From contig JAHWKW010000012.1 of NCBI GenBank assembly GCA_019347675.1, positions 85,500 through 136,368 on the forward strand: a stretch of DNA of 50,869 nt. Direction: 5' to 3'. This DNA comes from Actinomycetota bacterium. Lineage in GTDB: Bacteria; Actinomycetota; Nitriliruptoria; Nitriliruptorales; JAHWKO01. Within the stretch, counting starts at the first letter, position 1, and every line of letters starts with the position of its first letter. The notes under the pieces are model-generated. The model did no database searches, was not told the DNA's origin, and was given only the letters and a program-made list of their open reading frames with translations. The translations under genes were made by a program, and so were the position numbers. Of this stretch, positions 35,826 through 44,844 are shown one piece after another.

Positions 35826-36160
35826 GTTGACGCACCCTAGAGACGATCATCCGGCCAGCGTGGCAGAAAACCGACCCGCAATTGTGGAGCGCCGCTGGCT
35901 GAGGCGACGCCCCAGATGCGGTTGAGTTAGCCCACAGAGCGCCGCAGCCACGGGTCTGGCTCCTGCTGCTGTTGTCGTGCGGCGGCCGGGGTGTTGGAGC
36001 TCCTGACGTGGGCGTCTACCAGCGTCTCCCCGATTACGTCGTCTAGGAGACAGTGTCGGCATCCGGGACTCGGCCGCGCCGTTTCTTCCTGTGAGTCGCG
36101 CTCGTGAGAGCCGCGAACAGAAGCGGTGGCGAGCAGCGGTCGCCGAGGCAAGGAGCCAGC
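35826..36160. other. region without a gene
   Basis: About 335 bases with only short frames and no recognisable motif. AAGGAG at 36150 serves the next gene. Confidence 0.35.
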
Positions 36161-36523
36161 ATGACAGCACAGGCAACGGACCGCTACCTGCTCTCAAGAT
36201 CGTTCGACGACTACGCGTACCTCTGGGTCGCCGCCCTGGGCGTGGCGACTGTCATGGCGTCGCTCGTGGTCGGCATCGCTCTCGGGTACGAAGCAGGTGA
36301 TCTGTTCGCACAGGACGCTGCGGCCCGCGCCGCCGACACCGGATCGCAGGGAAGCATCGCCGCCGCCGCGGCGTGGAACCCCGCCCTGATGCTGACGGGC
36401 GCGTCCCTGCTGATGGTGTCGGTCGTCGTCGTGCTCCGGCGGATCATCACCACGATACGGATGCGAGGCAGGTCGATGGCAGCGACCCTACCGGGCCTGC
36501 TCACAACAGAAAGGACCAGCTGA
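36161..36523 (+). CDS. two-helix membrane protein, function unknown
   Basis: A 120-residue protein. The ATG at 36161 follows AAGGAG by five bases; the open frame extends upstream but lacks a site. Two membrane helices are seen: 'LWVAALGVATVMASLVVGIALG' without its last residues (about residues 21-42) and 'ALMLTGASLLMVSVVVVLRRII' shortened likewise (about 77-98). Between them is a loop 'DLFAQDAAARAADTGSQGS'. The tail is basic. It ends one base before the next gene, so the two probably work together. No family recognised. Confidence 0.75.
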   Translation: MTAQATDRYLLSRSFDDYAYLWVAALGVATVMASLVVGIALGYEAGDLFAQDAAARAADTGSQGSIAAAAAWNPALMLTGASLLMVSVVVVLRRIITTIRMRGRSMAATLPGLLTTERTS

Positions 36524-36524
36524 C

Positions 36525-37268
36525 ATGGCTGCACAACTGAAGGCAATTCTGTACAAGGGCGACGACGTACCCCAGCGTATGGCCCGTACCATGTGGCTAC
36601 CGATGCTGCTGATGGGCGCCATGGCGGTGGCGGTCGGGTTCACCGCCAGTATCGCCGCCGGAGTGAAGATTGGTGACTTCTTCGGCGGAGAGGCGGCGGA
36701 ATCGCTGCGGACGGGTCAATCCGTGGCTGCGTGGGCGATCGCCACGGTGTTCCTGGGGATGGCCTTCATCCTGTCGTCGATCACGATGGTGCTCGTGAAC
36801 ATCATCCGCACACTGCGCGACACCGGCCGTGACGTGCAGCAGGCTGTGGGTGCGGCGCAGGTAACCCAGCTGCGGAAGCCCTGGACCGGCGTTTTCATTC
36901 CGCACGTGATGATGATGGGCCTGATGCTGGTGGTGGCCGCGTTCGTCATCGGGCTGATCCAGGCGGCTGTGATCAGCGATATCCCGGCGGACGCGTTGGC
37001 CGAACCGGCGCGCCTGCAGGGCCAGAGCCTGGCCGATTTCGGCACCGTGCAGGCGATGGCCCAGTGGCTGGGCCCGTTGCGCCTACTCGGGCTGGCCCTG
37101 ATCTTCGTGTCGATCGTGCTGGCGCTGCGCACCATCATCCGCGCCATCACCTTCCAGGCGCAGCGGGTCTACGAGTTGGCCGACGAGCGGCGGGCAGCAG
37201 GCTGGTCAGCGCAGCGGCCCGCGACCAGCGGGTGGCAGCCCCAATCGAGGCCCTACGCCGCACGCTGA
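36525..37268 (+). CDS. four-helix membrane protein, function unknown
   Basis: A 247-residue protein, ATG at 36525 directly after the upstream stop. Four membrane helices are visible at about residues 23-47, 66-90, 122-150 and 184-205. The first half repeats the layout of the second: helix, acidic loop with Gly-Asp-Phe-Phe/Ala-Asp-Phe-Gly and a second helix followed by 'VNIIRTLRDTGRDVQQAVGAAQ' or 'RTIIRAITFQAQRVYELADERR'-like basic helices (only parts quoted). This suggests an internal duplication of the two-helix unit seen in the gene before. Function unknown. Confidence 0.75.
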   Translation: MAAQLKAILYKGDDVPQRMARTMWLPMLLMGAMAVAVGFTASIAAGVKIGDFFGGEAAESLRTGQSVAAWAIATVFLGMAFILSSITMVLVNIIRTLRDTGRDVQQAVGAAQVTQLRKPWTGVFIPHVMMMGLMLVVAAFVIGLIQAAVISDIPADALAEPARLQGQSLADFGTVQAMAQWLGPLRLLGLALIFVSIVLALRTIIRAITFQAQRVYELADERRAAGWSAQRPATSGWQPQSRPYAAR

Positions 37269-37280
37269 CGCGGTCCGTCG

Positions 37281-37318
37281 TCCGGGCATCCTGCGGCTGG
37301 TTCCTTCCGCAGGGTGCC
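37281..37318 (+). terminator. strong hairpin after the membrane-protein pair
   Basis: CGGGCATCCTGCGG and CCGCAGGGTGCCCG pair over 14 positions with one G-U, around a 10-base loop. It starts 12 bases after the stop codon at 37268. It is the best terminator candidate in the window although no T-run follows. Confidence 0.6.
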
Positions 37319-37427
37319 CGACGGCTGCGGCGTGCAGCAGCCGGGATCAGGGGGTGCGCACCCGGTCGGGTCGGCGCGTCCACTCCGTGGGCGGGAAGGT
37401 GGGTGCGCGTTCGCAGGGGACCTCTGT

Positions 37428-37816
37428 GTCGCACGTCTCGATGCTGACAACACTCGGCGTAGGTCGTCGCCACGGTTGGTCGAGCCGGGGTCGGGAGTAT
37501 CAGGTCCCCACCAGACACGAGCACCGCTACACGGCATGGCTGCCACGCCCGTCGCACGTGCTCGTGCGCAACCGGGCCGTGGGCGTGCTCGTCACCGTCG
37601 CCGCGACAACCCTGACGGTGCTGGCGGCCGTGGCGCACCATCGCCTTCTGGTGGTCGACCGGCCGCTGTCGGAGGCACTGCGGCGCGACGACCTGCTGGT
37701 CGTGATGAGGTGGATCACCGAGGCCGGGTCGCCGACTTCCGCGGCGGTCTTGAGCCTGCCTGGTCGCTGCCGGGGCGCTCTGGCCGCTGCGCCGCGCCTT
37801 CGCCAAGCCACCGGTG
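37428..37816 (+). repeat. direct repeat copy A (PAP2 5' half)
   Basis: Nearly the same sequence as 43829-44200, in the same orientation. It begins at about 'GTCTCGATGCTG' and continues through the N-terminal half of a PAP2 phosphatase gene until about 'CGCCTTCGCCA', where the copies diverge. Small indels and substitutions distinguish the copies. The two copies flank the pentose-phosphate genes. Confidence 0.9.
37558..37816 (+). pseudogene. truncated, frameshifted PAP2 phosphatase
   Basis: Copy A of the repeat encodes the first 70 or so residues of the PAP2 protein found intact at 43936. After 'SAAVLSL' an extra GCCT (37757-37761 region) shifts the frame, and the catalytic motifs are absent because the homology ends about 50 bases later. 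The gene cannot be functional. Confidence 0.85.
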
Positions 37817-38080
37817 GCAGGAGGCAAGGTCGCGCCGTCCAGTCACCCCTTGTGGGGCGACAGATGCGGTTCGTGGGACCGCAACCTGGATGTCGCCGAT
37901 CTCGAGGGTGTGCAGGGTCTGGGGTTACGCATCGAGCAGGCGTTTTGGGAGGGATCGACCGGGGGCTGATCATCGTCAGCGACGGCGGCACCTTCAGGAT
38001 GCAGGGTGACGCCCGCGACCGTGAATTGCACTTCTTGTCCGCGGCCACCTGGATCCGGCATTGACTGGCCCGCCGCGGCC
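37817..38080. other. unassigned junction sequence
   Basis: Sequence between the PAP2 fragment and the glucokinase remnant. Plus-strand frames give suggestive but broken peptides (for example 'DVADLEGVQGLGLRIEQAF', then in another frame 'LIIVSDGGTF'), which may be a lost small gene. I cannot assign it. Confidence 0.3.
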
Positions 38081-38485
38081 GGTACTCAGCTGGGAGTGGT
38101 ACGTGAAGGTCGCCGCCTATGTGGAACTGATCGAGTTCGGCTGGTTCAACCACGCGCCGTTGGTGACGGACGCCGCCACCTCGAACCGCTCGGCCAAGGT
38201 GTCGTCCTGGAGCGCCGGTGGCCACGCGGGCGGGAGGTTGGGGCGTGTTCGAGCTGGCCGGCGCCGTCGTGCAACCGGCCCGGTAGCCCGATCACCGCCC
38301 GCTCGACCCTCCCGGCCTGCAGCACGTCACCCGCGAGCGCCAGCAGCGCGTCGGGGCACTCGGCGTCCTGGGGGGTGGGCTGCGAGCGACGCTCGCGGAT
38401 GCCGCCGTCTGCGGACACGATCGCGGCGCGCATCCGGGTGCCGCCCAGATCCACCGCAAGGACTCGGCTAGCCCCCGTCGGGGAA
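38080..38485 (-). pseudogene. truncated ROK-type glucokinase remnant
   Basis: Directly after (and overlapping the end of) zwf, the minus strand encodes 'RVLAVDLGGTRMRAAIVSAD', the N-terminal phosphate-binding motif of ROK/glucokinase proteins, and then 'VERAVIGLPGRLHDGAGQLEHAP'-type sequence (shortened here). A frameshift near 38250 leads to 'NLPPAWPPAL', the next family segment. The catalytic Asp and the zinc motif are missing. It would have phosphorylated glucose for the adjacent pathway; it is now broken at a point near the unassigned junction. Confidence 0.75.
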
Positions 38486-39871
38486 CTCGGGGCAGTGCCA
38501 CCCGCCCCGCTCGGCGATGAGCTCGTCGGCTTCCTTGGGTCCCCAGCTGCCCGGCTCGTAGGGGCGCACCGGCGGAGGGTCGTCAAGAACCCGGTCGACG
38601 ATCCGCCAGGCCTCCTCCACCGCGTCGGGGCGGGCGAACAGGCGCTGTTCGCCGTCCATCGCGTCGTCGAGCAGGCGCGCGTAGGCGTCCTCGCGGGCAC
38701 CTTCGCGTTGCTCGTCGTAGCGGTAGGTGAGGTCGACGGGGCGCGAAACCAGCTGGTCGCCGGGCTCCTTGATCTGTACGGAGATTGACACGCGTTCGCC
38801 CGGTTTGAGCCGGAACAGCAGGTGGTTGGGGTGGGGAGGAGGGGAGTCGGCGCGGACGAAGAACTGCCGTGGGGGCCGTTGGAACTCCACCAGTACGTCG
38901 GTCGCGGTGACCGGCAGGCGCTTGCCCGCGCGCACGTAGAAGGGCACGCCCGCCCACCGCCACGAGTCGATCTCGGCCTCCAGCGCGACGAACGTCTCGA
39001 CGTCGGAGTCCGCAGCGACGCCCTCCTCGTCGCGGTAGCCGGCGAACTGGCCGCGCACGACCTTGTCGGCGTCGAGAGCCGGCATGGAGCGCAGCACCTT
39101 CACCTTCTCGTCGCGTAGCGCCTGCGCGTCCGCGGAGGTGGGCGGTTCCATCGCCACCAGCGCGATGACCTGGAGCAGATGGTTCTGGAACACGTCGCGC
39201 AGCGCCCCGGTCTCCTCGTAGAAAGCTCCCCGGCCTTCGACCCCGAAGTCCTCGGCCAAGGTGATCTGCACGGAGTCGACGTAGTGGCGGCTCCAGGCCG
39301 GGGCGAGGAAGGTGTTGGCGAGACGGAACACGAGCAGGTCCAGGACCTGCTCCTTCCCCAGGAAGTGGTCGATGCGGTGCACGGCCTCTTCGGGGAAGGT
39401 CTGGAGCAGGCAGCGGTTGAGTTCTCGCGCCGAGGTGAGGTCGCGTCCGAAGGGTTTCTCGATGACCACCCGTCCGCGCTCGTTCAATCCCACGTCCGCC
39501 ATGCCCTGAACCACCCGTTCGAACAGGCTGGCGGGGATGGCGAGGTAGAGAAGCGGGCGTTCGCTGGCGGCGAGCGCGTCTGCGAGGCGTTGGTAGGTGT
39601 GGTCCTCGTTGTAGTCGCCCTGCACGTAGGCCAGTGCGGAGGTCACCCGCTCCACCGCGTGGGCATCGGGGGTGGGCGGGCCGAACTCGTCGATCGACCG
39701 GCGCGCGTAGTCGCGCAGGTCCCGGTCGTCCCAGTGGGAGGAAGCCACGCCCACCACCCGTTCGGGGAGCCGGCCGTGGTCAGCGATGGCGAGCAGCGCC
39801 GGGAAGATCTTCTTCCTGGCCAGGTCTCCCGTGGCGCCGAACAGCACCAGTGCGTCACAGCGCTCGCTCAT
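38468..39871 (-). CDS. zwf: glucose-6-phosphate 1-dehydrogenase
   Basis: A 467-residue enzyme, normal length. It oxidises glucose-6-phosphate to 6-phosphogluconolactone with NADP (or NAD), the entry step of the oxidative pentose-phosphate pathway. The coenzyme motif GATGDLARKK is at residues 12-21, and the substrate/catalytic motif 'RIDHFLGKE' is at 166-174 (His169 and Lys173). 'EKPFGRDL' (139-146) is also conserved. The ATG overlaps the stop of gnd (ATGA) and has GGGAGG upstream. The lactonase gene (pgl) is not in the window. Confidence 0.97.
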   Translation of the reverse strand: MSERCDALVLFGATGDLARKKIFPALLAIADHGRLPERVVGVASSHWDDRDLRDYARRSIDEFGPPTPDAHAVERVTSALAYVQGDYNEDHTYQRLADALAASERPLLYLAIPASLFERVVQGMADVGLNERGRVVIEKPFGRDLTSARELNRCLLQTFPEEAVHRIDHFLGKEQVLDLLVFRLANTFLAPAWSRHYVDSVQITLAEDFGVEGRGAFYEETGALRDVFQNHLLQVIALVAMEPPTSADAQALRDEKVKVLRSMPALDADKVVRGQFAGYRDEEGVAADSDVETFVALEAEIDSWRWAGVPFYVRAGKRLPVTATDVLVEFQRPPRQFFVRADSPPPHPNHLLFRLKPGERVSISVQIKEPGDQLVSRPVDLTYRYDEQREGAREDAYARLLDDAMDGEQRLFARPDAVEEAWRIVDRVLDDPPPVRPYEPGSWGPKEADELIAERGGWHCPEFPDGG

Positions 39872-40884
39872 CGGTCCTCCCTCTCCTCGTGGCCGCCGAA
39901 CCGATGGCGCATGGCCGACAGCACCTTGTCGGCGAACCCGGCGTTGCCGCGTGAGGAGAAGCGCTCGAACAGCGCCGCGGTGATGGCGTGGGCGGGCACG
40001 CCCTCGTCGACCGCTGCCAGCACCGTCCAGCGGCCCTCCCCCGAGTCCGACACGCGCCCGCCGAACCCGTCCAGGTCCGGGTCGTCGAGCAGAGCTGCGG
40101 CGGTGAGGTCCAGCAACCACGACTGGATGACGCTGCCGCGACGCCACACCTCGGTGACCGCGGCGACGTCGATGTCGAACCGGTAGTACTCGGGGTTGGT
40201 CATCGGGGTGGTCTCGGCGTCGGCCTGGCGCTCCTCGGCGCCCACGTCGGCGCGTTCGAGGATCCCCAGCCCCTCGGCGTAGGCGGCCATCACCCCGTAC
40301 TCGATGCCGTTGTGCACCATCTTGACGAAGTGGCCCGCACCCACCGGACCGCAGTGGAGGTAGCCGTGCTCGACCGCGTCCGGCTCGCCTTCGCGACCCT
40401 CGGTGCGCGGTGCGGCGTCGACCCCGGGCGCCAGCGACCGGAAGATGGGGTCGAGCTGGTCGACCGCGGCGGGCTCCCCACCGATCATCAGCGAGTAGCC
40501 ACGCTCCAGACCCCACACCCCGCCGCTGACCCCGACGTCCACGTAGCGGATCCCGGTGCGTTGCAGCGTGGCGGCGCGGTCCATGTCGTCGCGGTAGTAG
40601 GAGTTGCCGCCGTCGACGATGATGTCGCCCTCGTCGAGGAGAGTGGCGAGCTCGTCGACGGCGTCGCCGACGAACGCCGCGGGCACCATCAGCCATGCGA
40701 CACGGGGTGCCTCGAGCGCGCCGACGAGCTCCTCCAGGGAGCCCGCCCCGGTCGCGCCCTCGGCCTGCATCTGCTTGATGGCCTGCTCGTCGATGTCGTG
40801 CACGACCAGCTCGTGGCCGTCGCGTTGCAGGCGCCGAACCATGTTGGCGCCCATGCGGCCCAGCCCGATCATCCCGATCCTCAT
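39868..40884 (-). CDS. gnd: 6-phosphogluconate dehydrogenase, decarboxylating, short form
   Basis: A 338-residue enzyme; this is the short, YqeC/GndA-like form of about 300-340 residues rather than the 470-residue form. It converts 6-phosphogluconate to ribulose-5-phosphate and CO2. The coenzyme loop is 'GLGRMGANM' (7-15). Substrate motifs are 'DGGNSYYRD', 'VSGGVWGLERGYSLMIGG' (119-136) and the catalytic 'GHFVKMVHNGIEYG' with Lys188 and Asn192. Short forms are often NAD-specific. The ATG at 40884 follows GAGGAG; the gene ends in an ATGA overlap with zwf and starts 10 bases after tal-pgi. Confidence 0.95.
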   Translation of the reverse strand: MRIGMIGLGRMGANMVRRLQRDGHELVVHDIDEQAIKQMQAEGATGAGSLEELVGALEAPRVAWLMVPAAFVGDAVDELATLLDEGDIIVDGGNSYYRDDMDRAATLQRTGIRYVDVGVSGGVWGLERGYSLMIGGEPAAVDQLDPIFRSLAPGVDAAPRTEGREGEPDAVEHGYLHCGPVGAGHFVKMVHNGIEYGVMAAYAEGLGILERADVGAEERQADAETTPMTNPEYYRFDIDVAAVTEVWRRGSVIQSWLLDLTAAALLDDPDLDGFGGRVSDSGEGRWTVLAAVDEGVPAHAITAALFERFSSRGNAGFADKVLSAMRHRFGGHEEREDR

Positions 40885-40894
40885 GGGGTTCTCC

Positions 40895-43519
40895 TCACGG
40901 CGCGATGCCGACCAGCTCGTCGATGTCGACCCTGCCGGCGCGCCGGCCACGGGCGCGCAGGGTGGTGAGGTCACCGCCGGCCAGGGCGCGCTCGAGGGTG
41001 GCGAACCCGAAGGCCTCGCCGGGGATCCGCGGGTCGTGGTCGTGGTCGGCGACCACCTGGACGAACACCCCGGTGTTGGGTCCGCCCTTGTGCAGTTGCC
41101 CGGTCGAGTGCAGGTAGCGCGGCCCGATGCCCAGGGTGGTGGCGACCCGGTGGCGGTCGCGCAGGACCACCCGCACCCGTTCGAGCTCGTCGACGAGGTC
41201 GGCGGCCGGGTCGAGGTAGGCCTGGATGGACAGGTAGTCACCGGCCTCGAGCTGGTCCAACAGCGGGGCGAGCGGTTGGGGTTCGACGTCGGGGACGCCC
41301 CGATCCAACGCGCGACGCGCGGCGACCTCGGTCGCTTCGGCGTCGGGCTGGTCGAAGGGGTTGACACCCAACGCCGCCCCGGCGAGGGCGGTGGCGATCT
41401 CCCAGCGCAGCACCTCCCCGCCCAGGTCGACCGGCTCGTCGACCCTCAGGTGGACGACCGGGTACCCCGCGTCCGCCAGCTCCGCCAGCACCTCGGGGTC
41501 GACGCCGATGCCGACGAACAGCCGATCGTCGCCGTACACGTCCGCGCCGCCCAGGGGCTCGCCGACCACGGGGACGATGCCGGTGGCTCGCTTGCCGGTG
41601 GACTCGGCGATCAGCTGCTCGATCCACCGCCCGAACGAGGTGAACCGTTCGTCGATGACCAGGGTGAGCTTGTCGCGTCCGGCGCGCGCGGCCCCGGCCA
41701 GGATCGCGCCCAGCTGCACGCCGGGGTTGTCTTCGGGATCGACACAGCCGGCGCAGGCGGCGGCGACCCGCCCGACGCGGTGCAGCAGCTCGCCGACGTC
41801 CACCCCCGCCAGCGCGGCCGGGACCAGTCCGAAGTGCGACAGTGCCGAGTAGCGCCCGCCGATGTCGGGGCGGTTCTCGAACACTGCCCGGAACCCGCGC
41901 TCGCGGGCGAGGTCGGCGAGCGGGGTGGCGGGGTCGGTGATGACCGCGAACCTGTCGGGGTCAGCGCCCCGCTGCCACAACCACTCCAGCAGCGAGCGGG
42001 TCTCGACGGGCGTGCCCGACTTCGACGAGGCGATCACCAGCGTCGTCGCCAGCGGCAGGTGCTGCTCGATCCGGGTGATGGTGTCGGGGTCGACCGAGTC
42101 GAGCACGTGCAGCTCGAGGGCGTCGGCGCTGGGTGGGAAGCAGGTGGCGGCCACGAGCGGGAACAGGCTGGAGCCCCCCATGCCCACCACCAAGGCGTGG
42201 GTGAGCCCGTCCGCGGCCGCCTGCTTGGCGAAACTCACGAGTTCGTCGACCTGCTCCTCCATCTCCTCGGGGCTGGTCAGCCACCCCAGCCGGTCGGCTA
42301 TCTCGGTCGGGTCGTTCTGCCACAGGGTGTGGTCGTGGCTCCACAGCCGCCGCACCGCGTCACGCTCGGCGAGCTCGTCCACGACCTGCCCGACCTGGTC
42401 GGTCACCGGTCCCAGCCGGCGCGCCTCCCATGGGCCCCGTTCGAGCTCGCGCGCCTTGTTCCCGATGCACTCGAGCAACCGGCGGAAGGAGTCGGCGAAC
42501 TTCTCGTCGCCCTCCTCCTGGAGCTCGCGGCCCAGCTCCTCGAGGCTCACCCCGGCGTCCTCGGCGCGGCGGGCGATCCTCTCCGCCTCGGGTGCCTGGG
42601 ACGGCAGCGGCTCGCCGACCGTGCCGTCGCGCGCGAAGGCGAGCAGCGTCGACTCGGGCATGGTGTCGACGGTGTCGGGCGCGGCGAGCGCCTCCACGTA
42701 GTACGTGTCGGCCAGAGCGGGATCCTTGGTCGAGGTGCTGGCGAACAGCACCCGCTGGGGTCGCGCACCGTCCTGCTCGAGGCTGCGCCAGCGCTCGGAG
42801 ACGAGCAGCTCACGGTAGGCGACGTAGGCGAGATGCCCGTTGGCGACCCCCAGGCGGTTACGCAGCTGGTCGGGCAGGCGCTCGTTGGCCTTGCCGTCGA
42901 TGCGTGAGATGAAGAACGACGCCACCGACGCGACGTCGAGGTCCTCGCCTGCCTCGCGGCGGCGTTCGAGCCCGCGCAGGTAGGCCTCCGCGACAGCGCG
43001 CCACTGGCCCAGCGAGAACAGCAGGGTGACGTTGACGTTGACGCCCCGGAAGGTCAGCTCCTCGATCGCCGACACCCCCTCGGGCATGCCCGGCACCTTG
43101 ATCATCACGTTGCGGCGCCCCACCCGGGAGAACAGCTCCTGGGCGAGCGCGATCGACCCCTCGGTGTTGCGCGACAACCGCGGCGGCAACTCGAGCGACA
43201 CGTACCCGTCCGCGCCGTCGGTGTCGTCGTACACGCCGCGCAGGACGTCGGCGGCGTCGCGGATGTCGTCGACGGCCAGGCTCCAGAACAGCTCCTCGGG
43301 ATCCTCGATTCCCTGCTCGACCGAGGTACGCAGCGTGTCGTCGTAGTCGTCGCCGCCCGAGATCGCCCGCTCGAAGATGGTGGGGTTGGAGGTCACGCCC
43401 GTCACGGCGTAGTCGCGGTGGTAGCGCGCCAGCTCCCCGCTGGTCAGCATCGCACGCCGGATGTTGTCGTACCAGACGCTCTGACCCAGTTCCTGCAGCT
43501 CGTGCAACGGGTTGGTCAC
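40895..43519 (-). CDS. bifunctional transaldolase / glucose-6-phosphate isomerase
   Basis: An 874-residue fusion. Residues 1-370 are a class-I transaldolase ('GVTSNPTIFERAI' at 41-53; Schiff-base Lys141 in 'NVMIKVPGMPEG'; 'SRIDGKANERL'). Residues from about 400 are a phosphoglucose isomerase: 'VVGMGGSSLFPLV' and 'VIASSKSGTPVETRSLLEW' (SIS-type sugar-phosphate loop), and near 795-835 'IGPRYLHSTGQLHKGGPNTG' with the catalytic His/Lys. The fusion links the non-oxidative pentose-phosphate pathway with glycolysis. I use the GTG at 43519, after GGAGAAG; the frame extends upstream without coding character. It leads the tal-pgi / gnd / zwf operon. Confidence 0.96.
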   Translation of the reverse strand: MTNPLHELQELGQSVWYDNIRRAMLTSGELARYHRDYAVTGVTSNPTIFERAISGGDDYDDTLRTSVEQGIEDPEELFWSLAVDDIRDAADVLRGVYDDTDGADGYVSLELPPRLSRNTEGSIALAQELFSRVGRRNVMIKVPGMPEGVSAIEELTFRGVNVNVTLLFSLGQWRAVAEAYLRGLERRREAGEDLDVASVASFFISRIDGKANERLPDQLRNRLGVANGHLAYVAYRELLVSERWRSLEQDGARPQRVLFASTSTKDPALADTYYVEALAAPDTVDTMPESTLLAFARDGTVGEPLPSQAPEAERIARRAEDAGVSLEELGRELQEEGDEKFADSFRRLLECIGNKARELERGPWEARRLGPVTDQVGQVVDELAERDAVRRLWSHDHTLWQNDPTEIADRLGWLTSPEEMEEQVDELVSFAKQAAADGLTHALVVGMGGSSLFPLVAATCFPPSADALELHVLDSVDPDTITRIEQHLPLATTLVIASSKSGTPVETRSLLEWLWQRGADPDRFAVITDPATPLADLARERGFRAVFENRPDIGGRYSALSHFGLVPAALAGVDVGELLHRVGRVAAACAGCVDPEDNPGVQLGAILAGAARAGRDKLTLVIDERFTSFGRWIEQLIAESTGKRATGIVPVVGEPLGGADVYGDDRLFVGIGVDPEVLAELADAGYPVVHLRVDEPVDLGGEVLRWEIATALAGAALGVNPFDQPDAEATEVAARRALDRGVPDVEPQPLAPLLDQLEAGDYLSIQAYLDPAADLVDELERVRVVLRDRHRVATTLGIGPRYLHSTGQLHKGGPNTGVFVQVVADHDHDPRIPGEAFGFATLERALAGGDLTTLRARGRRAGRVDIDELVGIAP

Positions 43520-43828
43520 GGCACTTCTCCTCTTCGGCCTACCTCTTACGGTGGGTGGCGTGCCACGTCCGCGCAACCATCGGACGCCCGGTGACGATCG
43601 GCCCCTGCGCACGGCGCACGCCCGCGATGGATGCGGTGCGGTAGCCCTCGTGGTCAGCAACCCGCCGCGCCTCCCGCGCGATTCCACAACCCGCGGCATG
43701 CTCGCCGCGCCGTCAACGTCGTTGCATGCCGAGTCGAACGGCGACTTTACGGACGAGCGCCCTCTCCTCGGGCGAGCCGTCCTTGCGGACCGCCGCTAAC
43801 GGGATGCATTCGCCGACACAGAGGCCTG
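43520..43828. other. upstream region of the pentose-phosphate operon
   Basis: About 310 bases between divergent genes. A GGAGAAG lies just before the tal-pgi start. No clear promoter or operator was recognised, and short frames here are not supported. Confidence 0.35.
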
Positions 43829-44200
43829 TTACGCGCACGTCTCGATGCTGGAACACTCGGGGGCCGGGGTCGGGAGGGTCCGGTGCCCACCAGACACGAG
43901 CACCGCTACACGCATGGCTGCCACGCCCGTCGCACGTGCTCGTGCGCAACCGGGCCGTGGGCGTGCTCGTCGCCGCCGCCGCGACAACCCTGACGGTGCT
44001 GGCGGCCGTGGCGCACCATCGCCTGCTGGTGGTCGACCGGCCGCTGTCGGAGGCACTGCGGCGCGACGATCTGCTGGTCGTGATGAGGTGGATCACCGAG
44101 GCCGGATCGCCGACTTCCGCGGCGGTCTTGAGCCTGGTCGCTGCCGCGGCGCTCTGGCCGCTGTGCCGCGCCTTCGCCATGGCACTACCGACCACGGTGG
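43829..44200 (+). repeat. direct repeat copy B (PAP2 5' half)
   Basis: The second copy of the segment at 37428-37816, same orientation. Here it runs without the frame-breaking insertion into the rest of a PAP2 gene, so this copy is probably the original. Confidence 0.9.
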
Positions 44201-44844
44201 CCGCGGGCATCGCGGTCGACCTGAGCCTCAAGGTCCTGATCGACCGGCCGAGGCCAGCGGATGTGGTGATCGGGACGGCGCTGGGGTCGTTCCCGAACGG
44301 TCACGTGATCCAGGCGACGGTCGTGCTCGGGCTGCTCGTCCCGGCGCTGTACCTGGTCACCGGCAGGATCGTCGTGTTCTGGTCATCGGTGGTGCTGTCC
44401 GTCGTCATGGTCGCAGGGGTGGCGTCGAGCCGCATCGCCCTCGGTGCGCACTGGCCCAGCGACGTCCTGGCCAGCATCCTCATCGCGGCTTCCCTGCTGA
44501 TGCGCAGGGCGCGCAGCGTGGCCGGCAGGGCACGCAGGCGGACCAGCACCCCGCCGGTCTCCTGCGGGGTCTCGGACAGGAGCTCCCCGAAGTACTGGCG
44601 CTCCATCTCCGCGCCGGTCCCTCCCGGCATCTGCGCCGCCGCGCTCTTGAGGAGGTCGAGGTTGAGGGCGGCCCGGCCGCGGAACCGGCCGATCACGGCC
44701 AGGGGGGCGTCCAGCGGCTCGGGCAGTGCGGCGAGCTGGTCGAACAGCTCGCGGAACCCCTCTCCAGGATGGTGGTGCGGTCGTCGGCGTCGAGGGGAGC
44801 TGCCAGGAACAGCTCGTCGACGCGGCGGCGTGCCGTATCATTGA
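43936..44844 (+). CDS. PAP2-superfamily phosphatase (membrane), with an extended chimeric 3' end
   Basis: The phosphatase region covers about residues 1-195. The three motifs are 'KVLIDRPRP', 'SFPNGH' and 'SRIALGAHWPSD', the standard PAP2 set (PNGH in place of PSGH). Six hydrophobic helices place the active site at the outer membrane face; it would dephosphorylate lipid phosphates or undecaprenyl pyrophosphate. The start is uncertain; GTG at 43936 is chosen. After about residue 195 the frame continues 107 codons through the antisense of a PEP-synthase remnant, so the original stop codon was probably lost at a rearrangement junction near 44505. Confidence 0.75.
   Translation: MLVRNRAVGVLVAAAATTLTVLAAVAHHRLLVVDRPLSEALRRDDLLVVMRWITEAGSPTSAAVLSLVAAAALWPLCRAFAMALPTTVAAGIAVDLSLKVLIDRPRPADVVIGTALGSFPNGHVIQATVVLGLLVPALYLVTGRIVVFWSSVVLSVVMVAGVASSRIALGAHWPSDVLASILIAASLLMRRARSVAGRARRRTSTPPVSCGVSDRSSPKYWRSISAPVPPGICAAALLRRSRLRAARPRNRPITARGASSGSGSAASWSNSSRNPSPGWWCGRRRRGELPGTARRRGGVPYH

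Noticed and set aside
40604-42907. Plus-strand open frame of 767 codons
   Set aside because: Antisense to gnd and tal-pgi; repetitive Val/Gly/Arg/Asp composition and no motifs.
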